A stretch of 64,000 nucleotides of DNA from Clostridiales bacterium (GTDB taxonomy: Bacteria; Bacillota; Clostridia; Saccharofermentanales; Saccharofermentanaceae). Below, piece after piece: positions 19,301-27,929 of the stretch. Made by a program: the position numbers and the translations under genes. The notes under the pieces are model-generated. The model made no database searches. It had not been told where the DNA came from and saw nothing but the letters and a program-made list of their open reading frames with translations. Within the stretch, counting starts at the first letter, position 1. Every line of letters starts with the position of its first letter. The DNA is taken from contig JAFXPN010000018.1 in NCBI GenBank assembly GCA_017527865.1, positions 1 through 64,000 on the forward strand, in the 5' to 3' direction.

Positions 19301-20830
19301 TGCCTTTACATAAGGGAGTTTGCCGGATAATCCCTGTCCGGCCGCGATGAGCTGCTCCAGGGCGGTAACGGAAGAGGCTGCCCTGTCCCGGTCAAACCCC
19401 TCTTCAAATCCCTGTTCCAATATGATATCGGGAGCGTCCATATCCGAGCCGTAGATGCCAAGCATCTCGAACAGCGAATAACCGCACCCGCGCCTGTCCG
19501 TAAGTTCGCGCGCATATTCATCGAGTTCCGCCCGCCTTGCCGATATATCCGCGAGAAGCCTGTTGTAATCTCCTTCGGACGAGGCGTTGAGCCTTACTTC
19601 GGCGGCTTCCTTAAGCTGGTCCAGGACGTAACCTTTCCGCACTTTGTTGGAGTGAAGCTCGAGACAGAACGGAGCTATCCCTATCTTGTTCAAACGTGAA
19701 TAGACCACGTCGAGCGCAGCCTTCTTCTCCGCGGCGAAAAGCACCTTCTTCCCATCCGCTATGGCATTGGCGATCATCGATGTGATGGTTTGTGATTTGC
19801 CTGTTCCGGGAGGTCCGTGGAGCACAAAGCTCGCGCCGTTCTTCGCAGCATATATCGCATAAGCTTGGGACTGATCCGCGCTTATGGGGAGATATATCCC
19901 GTTTCCGTTCCCGGTGTTTTCTTCTGCGGTATCCGCGCTGAAGTCTCCGGCAGCAGTCTCCATATCCGTATAGCTGTCACGGAGTTCATCCGTAAGATGT
20001 CCTTCTATGAGGCTCTGTACGATCTTGTTAGCGCCTATCTGTTCACGGTAATTGTGAAGGTCGTGCCACATAACAAACTGCGAGAAACGGAACATCCCCA
20101 GCACACATGCATCTATGACCGTGAAGCCTTCTTTATGTGACACTGCGGTTTTTAATGTGTCGAACACGCCCTGTACATCTGCTCCGGATTCATCGGGAGG
20201 TATGTCGCCTTCGAGTTCGGGGATGATGATGTCCAAGTCCTGCTTCAGTTTCTCGAGCAGGGTAATGTTTACTATTGTGTCGTCGTCGGTCTTGCGCATC
20301 ACATATCTTCCGGCGCCGAACTTCCTTACGAGTTCGACAGGGACGAGAACGACGGGAGCAAAGCAGTCCTGATCCTTTTTATCGTCTTTCCATTTAAGGA
20401 ATCCGCAGGCCAGGTAGAGCGTTCCCGCTCCGTCTTCGTCCAGCGCCGTCCTTGAATCGCGGTAGAGCTTTTTAAGCTTATCGTCAGTGTCTTTTTCCGT
20501 GAGAGCGCAGTAAAGCTTTCCTTCGTCCGCTGCTCCGGTCAGCAGTTCTGCAAAGGAAGATATGCCGGCGAGGTCTTCGATCCCGTATTCTTTTGCGGGG
20601 ATCAGAGGCTCGTTTGTCTCTTTATTGTTTCCCGCTTCCGCTCGGGGGAGGATTATGTATTCCTTTTCCGATGAGAGCAGATCCTCGATCTTCGTTGCGG
20701 AGGTTACGAATAACGGCACCGCATTCGATCCGAGGCGTGTGTTGAGGAGGGCATTGCGGGTAGTAAGGTCGAGGAGCTTTCGCTCCCACAGGTCAAACTT
20801 TATGTCGGATCTTGAAGCGGATTCGGGCAT
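16316..20830 (-). CDS. DUF4011 / superfamily I helicase / Vsr-like nuclease / DUF3320 protein
   Basis: A 1504-residue protein. The N-terminus (WERKLLDLTTRNALLNTRLG) is the DUF4011 signature. Walker A GPPGTGKSQT lies at about 338-347, DEASQ (Walker B) near 875, and the late helicase motifs ENVQGDERDVILFSVGYG and LNVAVTRART follow, as in the Upf1-like superfamily I. A Vsr/MTES_1575-type nuclease region lies at about 1170-1265 (GFKVDIAV ... LKGLGWKVMKVWSVDWWEDP) and DUF3320 at about 1300-1413. In the nuclease, the acidic residue expected before DG seems replaced (LGILIDG), so cutting may be lost. From memory, proteins of this layout include the anti-phage protein called Hhe; a DNA-repair role is also possible. 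AAGGAGG precedes the start. Isolated single gene, divergent from tyrS. Confidence 0.85.
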   Translation of the reverse strand: MPESASRSDIKFDLWERKLLDLTTRNALLNTRLGSNAVPLFVTSATKIEDLLSSEKEYIILPRAEAGNNKETNEPLIPAKEYGIEDLAGISSFAELLTGAADEGKLYCALTEKDTDDKLKKLYRDSRTALDEDGAGTLYLACGFLKWKDDKKDQDCFAPVVLVPVELVRKFGAGRYVMRKTDDDTIVNITLLEKLKQDLDIIIPELEGDIPPDESGADVQGVFDTLKTAVSHKEGFTVIDACVLGMFRFSQFVMWHDLHNYREQIGANKIVQSLIEGHLTDELRDSYTDMETAAGDFSADTAEENTGNGNGIYLPISADQSQAYAIYAAKNGASFVLHGPPGTGKSQTITSMIANAIADGKKVLFAAEKKAALDVVYSRLNKIGIAPFCLELHSNKVRKGYVLDQLKEAAEVRLNASSEGDYNRLLADISARRAELDEYARELTDRRGCGYSLFEMLGIYGSDMDAPDIILEQGFEEGFDRDRAASSVTALEQLIAAGQGLSGKLPYVKATEYSQETKIKLPGELAALEDAAGKLEDAFAAAKSACPSLDPGSDTAAVTRAADKISRFFAARRDILQTWDTGFLAVDPAALKTSYDEANSKWGPLRSGALKKVYNTVKSYDKSGHADGSLEQHINALSAYKNEFGAAGFNVSGNIPEVLPSLIAAFNDYKAAAAAVNSRLGTDFDGMSFDAVRNICADLKQNESLIRPKAIFNKAAMTCRGLKLSAPVDAYSRGDLSEETLIPAFSKAWSKLMIVRTIDSVPVLSGFSGQVFDKKIEQLKDISDEFEKLTRQEIFYKVAARRPDINAKANTASAMGILQKAIKSRGRGISIRSLMSQIEELILNLTPCVLMSPMSAAQFIEPKDSPLFDLIIFDEASQLPTCKAAGLIARGKEAVIVGDPNQMPPTSFFREQIFDEENYDTEDLESILDDCLAAGFPQTKLLWHYRSRHESLITFSNRCFYEGKLYTFPSADDRISGVTCTDCSGVFDSGKSRTNEKEAQAVVDELVSRSKDDSLSKYSCGVVTFNIQQQTLIEDMIDEACRKDPEFEKWAFGSEEPLFVKNLENVQGDERDVILFSVGYGPDAEGKVSMNFGPLNKDGGWRRLNVAVTRARTKMHVFCSLSPEQIKVSDATPEGVTAFRRFLSYAKGSDVWDADLPASSAGSEESGNLNASDASGIRNDICGRLRSAGYDADVNVGRSGFKVDIAVRKPGEDAYCLGILIDGSRASSKASAATREISQPSVLKGLGWKVMKVWSVDWWEDPDAVTAKCIDALASEAVPEPPEEAPSEPSEQMPGDPPSGEDTQKKTDLSLNSDAPMISYKAADIALPALTAAQFADPEHISVLQDAVKIIVNTEAPVCVDVITDRLCEACGIKRRTEAVHSRVDYLIRSLKYPVTVQNITPGKDREYDRYIVWKDIKDAKRITKAFREGGARKADAVPVEEAACAAVYLARSQYGMPREDLVIETCRALGFGRADRTVKFLGEEAVDLAIGSGELSEHNGMIK

Positions 20831-20975
20831 GGATGCGCCTCCTTTAAGTTGATACAGGTATTATACCTTATCCCGGGCATTATATTTGCTTTTCGATGTT
20901 CGGGGCGTGAACTGCCCCAAATAGCCGCGATTTATGATATGATATCGGGCGGTAATAATCTTTTCGCGGAGGCGG

Positions 20976-22220
20976 ATGATCTGTATGTACAAGAATGTTT
21001 TTGATACGCTTGAGGAGAGGGGATATTTCTCACAGGCGACACATAAGGAAGAGATCTATGATCTTCTGAGCAAGCCCGGTGTGAGCTTCTATATCGGATT
21101 TGATCCCACGGCGGATTCGCTTCATGTGGGACACTTCGTGCAGATGATGGTAATGAGCCACATGCAGAAGGCGGGCCACAGGCCTATCGCGCTGATGGGC
21201 GGCGGAACGGCCATGATCGGCGATCCTTCCGGAAGGACCGATATGCGACAGATGATGACGGTCGAGACGATCGACCACAACGTCGAGTGCTTCAAGAAGC
21301 AGATGGGCAAGGTCGTTGATTTCTCCGACGGCAAGGCGCTCATCGTCAACAATGCCGACTGGCTCCGGGGCCTCAACTACATCGAGTTCTTAAGAGAGAT
21401 CGGAACCCATTTCTCCGTTAACAAGATGCTCACGGCCGAGTGCTATAAGGCGCGTCTGGAGAAGGGTCTGTCCTTCCTCGAGTTCAACTACATGCTCATG
21501 CAGGGCTACGACTTCTACTATCTGCATGAGAAGTACGGCTGCAACCTCGAGTTCGGCGGCGACGACCAGTGGTCCAACATCCTTGCGGGCATGGAGCTCG
21601 TAAGAAGAAAGAAGGGCGATTCGGTCTACGGTCTCACATTCACGCTGCTTACAAACAGCGAGGGCAAGAAGATGGGCAAGACCGCCAAGGGCGCGGTCTG
21701 GCTCGATGCGAACAAGACCCCCGTTTACGATTTCTACCAGTACTGGAGGAATGTCGACGATGCCGATGTCATTAAGTGCATGAAGCTTCTGACGTTCCTG
21801 TCCATGGACGAGATCAACGAATACGCGAAGCTAACCGACTCTGCCATCAACGAGGCTAAGAAGAGACTTGCTTACGAAGTAACTGCCATCATCCACGGCA
21901 AGGAGCAGGCTGACATCGCGAAGAAGACGGCGGAGGATCTGTTCGAGAACAGGGGCGGAAAGTCTGATGACATGAAGACGACCGAGATCCCTTCCGCATC
22001 TCTTGCCGAGGGCGTTGACCTTGCGCAGGTGCTTGTTGAGGCAGGCGTATTCAAGTCCAACGGCGAGTGCAGGAGGATGATCGAGCAGAAGGGCGTTTAC
22101 CTCAATGATGCTGTAGTAGCCGATAAGTTCTATAAGCTTACCGAAAAGGATTTCGATGCGGACGGCGAGGCTGTTGCCCGCAAAGGCAAAAAAGTCTATC
22201 ACAGGCTTAAAATTGTTTGA
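20976..22220 (+). CDS. tyrS: Tyrosyl-tRNA synthetase
   Basis: Charges tRNA-Tyr with tyrosine in the cytoplasm. A class I synthetase of 414 residues: the HIGH-type motif is HVGHF near residue 50, the KMSKS-type motif is KMGKT near 232, [10 protein letters not shown] and [11 protein letters not shown] shape the tyrosine pocket, and an S4 RNA-binding domain ends the protein ([23 protein letters not shown]). Two ATGs, 20976 and 20985, compete: GGAGG is three bases before the first and twelve before the second, so the start is uncertain by three residues. No T-box leader is visible in the 145 bases upstream. Confidence 0.96.
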   Translation: MICMYKNVFDTLEERGYFSQATHKEEIYDLLSKPGVSFYIGFDPTADSLHVGHFVQMMVMSHMQKAGHRPIALMGGGTAMIGDPSGRTDMRQMMTVETIDHNVECFKKQMGKVVDFSDGKALIVNNADWLRGLNYIEFLREIGTHFSVNKMLTAECYKARLEKGLSFLEFNYMLMQGYDFYYLHEKYGCNLEFGGDDQWSNILAGMELVRRKKGDSVYGLTFTLLTNSEGKKMGKTAKGAVWLDANKTPVYDFYQYWRNVDDADVIKCMKLLTFLSMDEINEYAKLTDSAINEAKKRLAYEVTAIIHGKEQADIAKKTAEDLFENRGGKSDDMKTTEIPSASLAEGVDLAQVLVEAGVFKSNGECRRMIEQKGVYLNDAVVADKFYKLTEKDFDADGEAVARKGKKVYHRLKIV

Positions 22221-22226
22221 TATATG

Positions 22227-22235
22227 TGATATAAT
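22227..22235 (+). promoter_or_regulatory. Extended -10 promoter (TGA TATAAT) before the first duplicated lipoprotein
   Basis: TGA-TATAAT shortly after the tyrS stop, with no good -35. It would give a leader of about 55 bases before the ATG at 22296, containing a weak CACG/CGTG stem. Confidence 0.45.
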
Positions 22236-22295
22236 CCTCACGTTCGTTTGTTGCGGACGTGTTGTGATCATTAATTTTGAAGGAAGGTATTATCT

Positions 22296-22829
22296 ATGAA
22301 GACCATGAAGAAGGTTATCTCTGTTGCTCTTGTCGGCGTCATGATGATGTCTCTTGCAGGTTGTGCAAAGAAGATCGAGAGCATAAGACTGAAGGATTTC
22401 AAGAGTGCGCTTGAGACTGTCATCGATGAGGATGACTATACAGCAACAGACAGCAATGTCTATTACTATGGTGATGATTTCTTTATCGAGTGCTACAAGC
22501 AGGACGATGAGGACGATGCGGCAGATACATGGGAAGATATCCTCGATTCCTACAATGACATGGTCGATGATAAGAAGTTCGACGGTTCCTACAGAATGGT
22601 CAATACCGATACATTCGGTTACATCCTTCTGAAGGGTGACTGTGATGACAAGCACTTCCTTGAGGATATCAGCAATGTTTATTTCCTTGAGAGTGGCAGA
22701 AACTACTACTATGGCGGTATCTTCTGGGTAGAAGACGAGATCATCGTCGTTATGACCACAAAGGACAAGGATTCCAACAGAGATGATATCAACACCATCC
22801 TGAACGAGATGGGTTATCCCAAGCCCTGA
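22296..22829 (+). CDS. Small acidic lipoprotein, copy 1 of a tandem pair
   Basis: A 177-residue protein with a lipoprotein signal (VGVMMMSLAGC, lipobox LAGC) then KKIESIRLKDFKSALETV. The mature part is very rich in Asp and Tyr, with DDKKFDGSYR and YYYGGIFWVEDEIIVV motifs. It is clearly homologous along its whole length to the next gene at 22977, so the pair arose by tandem duplication. GAAGGAAGG precedes the ATG. Function unknown; membrane-anchored outside the cell. Confidence 0.85.
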   Translation: MKTMKKVISVALVGVMMMSLAGCAKKIESIRLKDFKSALETVIDEDDYTATDSNVYYYGDDFFIECYKQDDEDDAADTWEDILDSYNDMVDDKKFDGSYRMVNTDTFGYILLKGDCDDKHFLEDISNVYFLESGRNYYYGGIFWVEDEIIVVMTTKDKDSNRDDINTILNEMGYPKP

Positions 22830-22855
22830 CCGGTCAGTTTGATCTGATTACCGAA

Positions 22856-22882
22856 GACCGTCCGGAGCCGGGCGGTCTTTTT
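22856..22882 (+). terminator. Terminator after lipoprotein copy 1
   Basis: A GACCG-T-CC / GG-G-CGGTC stem (with a G-U pair) followed by TTTTTAT, 27 bases after the stop. It separates the two duplicated genes transcriptionally. Confidence 0.85.
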
Positions 22883-22976
22883 ATATGTATTTTCCAAAGA
22901 CGATATTATGGTTAAAAAGTTTTGATTATTGGTGTATAATGGCTGTATGACTATGTAATCTGGGAGGTGATTTACT

Positions 22977-23480
22977 GTGAAGATGATCAAAGAGATAATG
23001 GCCGTGACGCTTGTCGGCGCAATGCTGCTCCCTCTTGCGGGCTGTGCAAAGAAGATCGAGCGCATGAGAGCAAAGGATTTTAAGAACGGCATCGAGACTG
23101 TTTTCGATGATGACGAATATTACAGTTACGGGGATACCATCTCTCTTGCTGATGATGATTATATTATCGCATTTATGACTGCAGATGATGATGACGATGC
23201 CCGCGATGAGTGGGAAGATATCGTGGATGCTTTCCAGGATATGAAGGATGACAAGAAGTTCGACGGAAGAACGAGACTTGTAGATCGTGATACTTACGGA
23301 TATATCCTTCTCAGTGGCGACTGCAAGGATAAGGATTTTGCAAACGGCAAAGGCTATTACTACGGCGGCATCTTCTATGTAGAGGACGAGCTGATCGTTG
23401 TTATTACACTTAAGGACAAGGATGCATGCAGAGATAACATCGACACGATCCTCCGCGCATTGGGCCTGCCCAGACCGTAA
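22977..23480 (+). CDS. Small acidic lipoprotein, copy 2 of a tandem pair
   Basis: A 167-residue lipoprotein (VGAMLLPLAGC; lipobox LAGC) homologous to the product at 22296; the shared segments include LAGCAKKIE, DDKKFDG and YYYGGIF(W/Y)VEDE. The start is GTG at 22977 because GGAGG lies nine bases upstream; an in-frame ATG two codons later is too far from it. It has its own TATAAT at 22935-22940 and its own terminator. Function unknown. Confidence 0.85.
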   Translation: MKMIKEIMAVTLVGAMLLPLAGCAKKIERMRAKDFKNGIETVFDDDEYYSYGDTISLADDDYIIAFMTADDDDDARDEWEDIVDAFQDMKDDKKFDGRTRLVDRDTYGYILLSGDCKDKDFANGKGYYYGGIFYVEDELIVVITLKDKDACRDNIDTILRALGLPRP

Positions 23481-23509
23481 TCTCACGGATCTTACTTTTG
23501 AGCATTTCA

Positions 23510-23537
23510 GGGACCGCCGTTGAGGCGGCCCTTTTGT
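23510..23537 (+). terminator. Terminator after lipoprotein copy 2
   Basis: A GGG-A-CCGCC / GGCGG-CCC stem with one bulged A and a GTTGA loop, followed by TTTTG. Confidence 0.85.
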
Positions 23538-23579
23538 GTCCCAATAATAACCCGTTTCCGCGGCTTGTTCGAAAATATG

Positions 23580-23608
23580 TTTACAAACAATTGTTCGCAT
23601 GATAGAAT
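23580..23608 (+). promoter_or_regulatory. Promoter with an embedded LexA (SOS) box-like operator
   Basis: TTTACA, 17 bases, TAGAAT. Positions 23584-23597 read CGAACAATTGTTTG on the minus strand, one base away from GAAC-N4-GTTC, the LexA/DinR operator core of Gram-positive bacteria. It covers the end of the -35 and the spacer, where LexA would block polymerase. A weaker GAAA-N4-GTTT lies just upstream. Confidence 0.55.
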
Positions 23609-23645
23609 CGCGGTAAGATGATCTGAAGGGGAGGCGGACGGCTGC

Positions 23646-24413
23646 ATGGTCCGTGCAATACATGATTTTACATACGATGGGACGTTCGAAGGGCTTCTGT
23701 CGGTATACATTAAATGCATTGCCATGAAGGTGAGACCTCTTGATATCAGGCCGGATTTTATGGTGAGCGGCAAGCCGTTCGAGGAGAAGTATCTTTATGT
23801 AAGGACAAATCCCGGACTTGCAGACCGCTTTTACCGGTACATGGGGCAGTGCGCATCGGCAAGGGTGCAGCAGATGATGATCGACTGTTTCTTAACGAGC
23901 CTTCCCCGCATGGAGCTGGATCTTTATGAATTTGTAAGCCGTGCGATACGGTTCGGGGGAAGCGTCGCGGATGATTACGGGGATGAGACGATGCGCCGCA
24001 TCCAGATGGCGGTCAGGGATCTTTACCGCGAATCGCAGACGGTCGTACAGTCGGTCAATCTTTATAAGCAGGGCGATGGTGTTTCCGTGACCTCGCTTAA
24101 TCCGAGGAACCGGGTGCTGCCGCTAATAAGGCATAAGATCCTGAACGATCCTTTATATGACGATCTTCTGATCTACGACAAACGGCATTGTCTGCTGCTC
24201 ATGAGGCACGGCAGCGAAGACGACATTATCGATATCAGACGATTGCCCATACCTGTCATACAAAACCCGCGTGAAGTGTATGAGGCATTCTGGCCGTACG
24301 TGACCGGGGAAAGGGAAGTGACATGCCGCGTGCGGGGAGATACCACGCACAAAGGCAGCCTCCCTTACGGTCGCGGGGCCGATTCGCTGGAACCCCTGTG
24401 GCACATCGCCTGA
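23646..24413 (+). CDS. TIGR03915-like putative DNA repair/metabolism protein (DUF4130)
   Basis: A 255-residue soluble protein. The opening (TYDGTFEGLLSVYIKCI) and the later LNPRNRVLPLIRHKI region match my memory of the TIGR03915 / DUF4130 family, which is normally encoded beside a radical-SAM protein of presumed DNA repair function. No radical-SAM gene is adjacent here, so it is an orphan copy or its partner is elsewhere. AAGGGGAGG lies 12 bases upstream of ATG. The SOS-box-like operator in its promoter agrees with a DNA-damage role. The family call is by eye. Confidence 0.65.
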   Translation: MVRAIHDFTYDGTFEGLLSVYIKCIAMKVRPLDIRPDFMVSGKPFEEKYLYVRTNPGLADRFYRYMGQCASARVQQMMIDCFLTSLPRMELDLYEFVSRAIRFGGSVADDYGDETMRRIQMAVRDLYRESQTVVQSVNLYKQGDGVSVTSLNPRNRVLPLIRHKILNDPLYDDLLIYDKRHCLLLMRHGSEDDIIDIRRLPIPVIQNPREVYEAFWPYVTGEREVTCRVRGDTTHKGSLPYGRGADSLEPLWHIA

Positions 24414-24415
24414 GG

Positions 24416-25474
24416 TCAGCGGGTTCTCTTAAGACCGAAGAGGACTCTGATGAATCTCGTGCGTGAGATGAGGAAACAAAGCCCGTAAGTAAGGGGATAG
24501 GTGATGAGTACGGTAAGGAAGAAATCAGCGACGATACCGGTATTGATTCGGCTCAGGAAGTACTGGCACAGTACGACCGGGAGAAAGTGAATGATATAGA
24601 AGACATACGATATCTTCGAGTTGAATCTCGTGAAGGGGGAGGCATCATTAAGATACTCTCTTCCTATCGTGATCAGGGCCGGGATGCCTGATATGAACGA
24701 GATGTAATTACAGATATTGTTGAGAGGGCCGAGGCCGCTTGTATACATGAACAGGAATGTGTTCGCGGCGGTGCTGATGATGAATACGGGAAGGATTATC
24801 TTCCTGTATCGTGACAGCCGTGCGACAAATCCCGCGTCGCTGAATTGGTAGTAGCCGATGAGGTAAAGGCACAGGTAAGATATGACCGGTTTGCCTGCGA
24901 CTCGTATATCGAATCCGCTGACAGCGGCGAATGCGAGTACGATGATGAGTATGCTGATGTGTGAGGAAGGGCAGGATCTGATGACAGCGCATGCGATCAG
25001 ACTGATGACGATGAGCGCGAGGATGAACCAGAAGTGCGCGAGTCCGAAGCCGCCGTCGTATCCTGACAGATCCGTGATCCGGGTGAAGAATATCCGGTAG
25101 TGCTCAATATAGTTTCCGTCATAGCCGTTGTGAGTGACGTCGGCGATGAAGCTTAGGACCGGGCTTAAGAACAGCACCCCGAATACGAGAGGGATGCCTA
25201 AGCGGACGAAGCGTTCTTTGATGAATGACTTATAGCCTCTTCTGTCCAGCGAATAGTACGATGACACTCCTGCGAGGACGAACATGAGCGGCATGAACCA
25301 TGGTGACATAAGAGTGACGATACACGCGATCGGGCGGATCCTGCCTAAGAAGATGTAGTTTGCTTCTCCCCAGGTGTTATATGCCATCGCCGTGTGGTAC
25401 AGGATCAGAAGAAATACCGCGATCCAGCGAAGATTATCGATGTAGTTGACGTGCTTGTTGAGACTCGTGATCAT
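24416..25474 (-). CDS. Acyltransferase family 3 membrane protein
   Basis: A 352-residue polytopic protein with about ten hydrophobic helices. The opening YIDNLRWIAVFLLILYHTAMAYN carries the family's conserved His near residue 22, and RPIACIVTLMSPWFMPLMFVLAG is the typical second helix region. Relatives O-acetylate or otherwise acylate cell-surface sugars. It ends three bases from the convergent gene at 23646. There is no Shine-Dalgarno; TGC-TATAAT ends seven bases before the ATG. Confidence 0.85.
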   Translation of the reverse strand: MITSLNKHVNYIDNLRWIAVFLLILYHTAMAYNTWGEANYIFLGRIRPIACIVTLMSPWFMPLMFVLAGVSSYYSLDRRGYKSFIKERFVRLGIPLVFGVLFLSPVLSFIADVTHNGYDGNYIEHYRIFFTRITDLSGYDGGFGLAHFWFILALIVISLIACAVIRSCPSSHISILIIVLAFAAVSGFDIRVAGKPVISYLCLYLIGYYQFSDAGFVARLSRYRKIILPVFIISTAANTFLFMYTSGLGPLNNICNYISFISGIPALITIGREYLNDASPFTRFNSKISYVFYIIHFLPVVLCQYFLSRINTGIVADFFLTVLITYPLTYGLCFLISRTRFIRVLFGLKRTR

Positions 25475-25481
25475 GGTTCTG

Positions 25482-25490
25482 ATTATAGCA
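25482..25490 (-). promoter_or_regulatory. Extended -10 (TGC TATAAT), seven bases before the acyltransferase start
   Basis: TGC-TATAAT on the minus strand, then seven bases and ATG. It lies directly after the terminator of the upstream gene and would place the transcript start at the start codon. Confidence 0.55.
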
Positions 25491-25491
25491 A

Positions 25492-25523
25492 TAAAAAGGC
25501 TGCCTCACCCGGAAGCAGCCTCA
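25492..25523 (-). terminator. Terminator of the HTH-cupin-acyl-CoA-synthetase gene
   Basis: Minus-strand stem GGCTGC / GCAGCC with an intervening loop, then TTTTTAT. It starts about 30 bases after the stop at 25553. Confidence 0.85.
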
Positions 25524-25552
25524 ACAGAGTCAGAATAAAAACTGTCAGACGA

Positions 25553-27907
25553 TCAGGCCTTCTTATCGTCGTCCTCGCGGATCGCTCTTCTCCTGATCTT
25601 GCCGGATACGGTCTTCGGCAGCTCATCCACGAACTCTACGATACGGGGATATTTGTAAGGCGCGGTCTTGGCCTTGACATAATCCTGTATCTCCTTCTTA
25701 AGTTCTTCGGTGGGTTCGGTGCCCTTGACCAGGGTCATGGTGGCCTTGACTACGATGCCGCGGACACCCTTCGGATCGGGCGCGCCCGTAACTGCGCACT
25801 CAAGAACATAAGGCAGTTCCATGATGACATTCTCGATCTCGAACGGTCCGATGCGGTAACCGGAAGACTTGATAACGTCATCGGTCCTTCCGACATACCA
25901 GATGTATCCGTCCTCATCCTGCCAGGCGGTGTCACCGGTGTGATACCAGCCGTCGTGCCATGCGTCCTTCGTAAGTTCGGGGGACAGATAGTACTCAAGG
26001 AACAGTCCCTTAGGATGATATTTCTGTGTATTGATGCAGATCTCTCCGGTCTCACCGGGCTTGCATTCGTTGCCGTCGGGATCCAGGATCTTAACTTCAT
26101 ACAGCGGGTTCGGGCGTCCCATGGAGCCTAAACGGATGCGGGATCCCACGAGGTTCGCGATGACGAGCGTTGTCTCTGTCTGACCGAATCCTTCCATGAG
26201 GCGTATGCCGGTGGCTGCCATAAAGCGGTTGAATACTTCGGGGTTCAGAGCCTCGCCCGCTGTGACGGCATATTTCAAAGATGAAAGATCGTACTTGGAC
26301 AGATCTTCTTTGATGAAGAATCTGAACATGGTGGGCGGAGCGCAGAAGGTGGTGATATGGTGCTTGGCAAACATGGGAAGGATCTCATCGGCTTTAAAGC
26401 GCTCAAAGTCGAATGTGAAGATCGGCGCCTCGCACAGCCACTGACCGTAGAGCTTGCCCCACAAAGCCTTGCCCCAGCCCGTATCGGAGATGGAGAAGTG
26501 AAGACCGTTGGGATCGACATTCTGCCAGTACTTCGCGGTCGTTATATGTCCGATCGCATACATATATGAGTGTAATGCCATCTTGGGATAGCCTGTCGTT
26601 CCCGAAGTAAAGAACATGACCATGGGATCGTAGCCGCAGGCGTAATCCGCGGGTCTTTCAAACTCGTCGGAGAAATTCTTGAACTCTTCATTAAAGTCGT
26701 GCCAGCCGGGTCTTGAACCGTTGCACAGTATCAGGGTCGACAGCCCGTAAGCCGCTGCGGCTTTCTCGACTTCGTCAGCTGCATCGTCGTCGGCAGTGCA
26801 GAATATTGCCTTTACGGATGCCGCGGAGAAACGGTACTCGTAATCTTTGTCACGGAGCAGGTGTGTCGCGGGTATCGCGACTGCGCCGAGTTTCTCGAGA
26901 CCCAGCATGGCGAACCAGAACTGGTAATGGCGCTTCAATACGAGCATTACCTTGTCGCCTTTGCCGATCCCCAAAGATTTAAAGTAGTTAGCCGTCATGT
27001 TGGAATATTTCTTCATGTCGGAGAAGGTAAACCTGCGCTCGGTAACGCAGTCCTTGGCAACCCAGAGCATGGCGAGCTTGTCCGGATCTTTGTCCGCGAT
27101 GGCATCGACACAGTCATAAGCGAAATTAAACTTCTTGCAGGCAGGCACATTCACCTCGACGTCCACGAGATGACCGTCATTGTCAAGAATGCCGTTAAGG
27201 TACTTCGCGTAGACGGGATCTTTCAGATTTGCCGCATCAACATTTGTCGTGCTGTCGGTGACGATCTCGGTCTTATAGGGAGCGATCTCGTCCTCGCCTC
27301 TTTCTGCAAGCTTCGGGTCGATTATGATGGCGTAGAATTCGCAGTCCTCTCCGCCCAAAGCAAATTCGGCGTGAGGTGTCATCGGGTCAAAGTAGATAAC
27401 ATCTCCGGGGTGCAGCACTTCGAAGGAATCGCCGAGCATGACCTTAAGAGTTCCCCGTACGACGATGTTCATCTCCTGACCTCCGTGGGTCACGAGCTTA
27501 TAAGGAGGGTTAAGAGCCTCTTCGGAGTAAGGGAGGATGACGCGGTAGGGTTCGCACATCTTGTTCTTGAATCTCGAACCCAAACGAAGATATTTGGTCT
27601 CGGAATCGACTCTTCTTGCGATAGGGCGGCCCTGACCTTTACGGGTTACCGTGTATTCGGTAAGAGAGGGAGAGAATCCTTCGAGGATATCCGCAATATC
27701 GACTTTGGCAATATTGGCAAACTTGAAGCAAAACGAGAAGTTGAAGTCTTCTCTGCCTTCTTCATACTGTTCGTATTCCTCTGCGGTCATGCCCATCTTC
27801 TGAGCCATCTGTTCGACCGACAGACCCATGTCCATCCTTAAAGCCTTTACGCGGCCTGCCACCTCCAGCAGTTTTGCTTCGACTTCACTGTTTAAATTCT
27901 CTGCCAT
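25553..27907 (-). CDS. HTH (XRE) - cupin - AMP-forming acyl-CoA synthetase fusion
   Basis: A 784-residue three-part protein. Residues about 10-65 are an XRE-type helix-turn-helix (VKALRMDMGLSVEQMAQKMGM...EEGRE). Residues about 120-190 are a cupin (HGGQEMNIVVRGTLKVMLG, LHPGDVIYFDPMTPHAEF). From about 250 to the end is an adenylate-forming ligase: MFFTSGTTGYPKMALHS near 438, FGQTETT, YHTGDTAWQDEDGYIWYVGR and the catalytic Lys in PKTVSGKIRRRAI. It resembles medium- or branched-chain acyl-CoA synthetases; the substrate is unknown. GGAGG precedes ATG. A T-box leader controls it (see 27930-28217), so activation of an acid is tied to supply of one amino acid. Confidence 0.9.
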   Translation of the reverse strand: MAENLNSEVEAKLLEVAGRVKALRMDMGLSVEQMAQKMGMTAEEYEQYEEGREDFNFSFCFKFANIAKVDIADILEGFSPSLTEYTVTRKGQGRPIARRVDSETKYLRLGSRFKNKMCEPYRVILPYSEEALNPPYKLVTHGGQEMNIVVRGTLKVMLGDSFEVLHPGDVIYFDPMTPHAEFALGGEDCEFYAIIIDPKLAERGEDEIAPYKTEIVTDSTTNVDAANLKDPVYAKYLNGILDNDGHLVDVEVNVPACKKFNFAYDCVDAIADKDPDKLAMLWVAKDCVTERRFTFSDMKKYSNMTANYFKSLGIGKGDKVMLVLKRHYQFWFAMLGLEKLGAVAIPATHLLRDKDYEYRFSAASVKAIFCTADDDAADEVEKAAAAYGLSTLILCNGSRPGWHDFNEEFKNFSDEFERPADYACGYDPMVMFFTSGTTGYPKMALHSYMYAIGHITTAKYWQNVDPNGLHFSISDTGWGKALWGKLYGQWLCEAPIFTFDFERFKADEILPMFAKHHITTFCAPPTMFRFFIKEDLSKYDLSSLKYAVTAGEALNPEVFNRFMAATGIRLMEGFGQTETTLVIANLVGSRIRLGSMGRPNPLYEVKILDPDGNECKPGETGEICINTQKYHPKGLFLEYYLSPELTKDAWHDGWYHTGDTAWQDEDGYIWYVGRTDDVIKSSGYRIGPFEIENVIMELPYVLECAVTGAPDPKGVRGIVVKATMTLVKGTEPTEELKKEIQDYVKAKTAPYKYPRIVEFVDELPKTVSGKIRRRAIREDDDKKA

Positions 27908-27929
27908 AATTTACCTCCGTCTCATGACA

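Noticed and set aside
20831..20975. Possible T-box or other leader for tyrS
   Set aside because: Only a small GGGGC/GCCCC hairpin is present; no AG-box or T-box core, and the space is too short.
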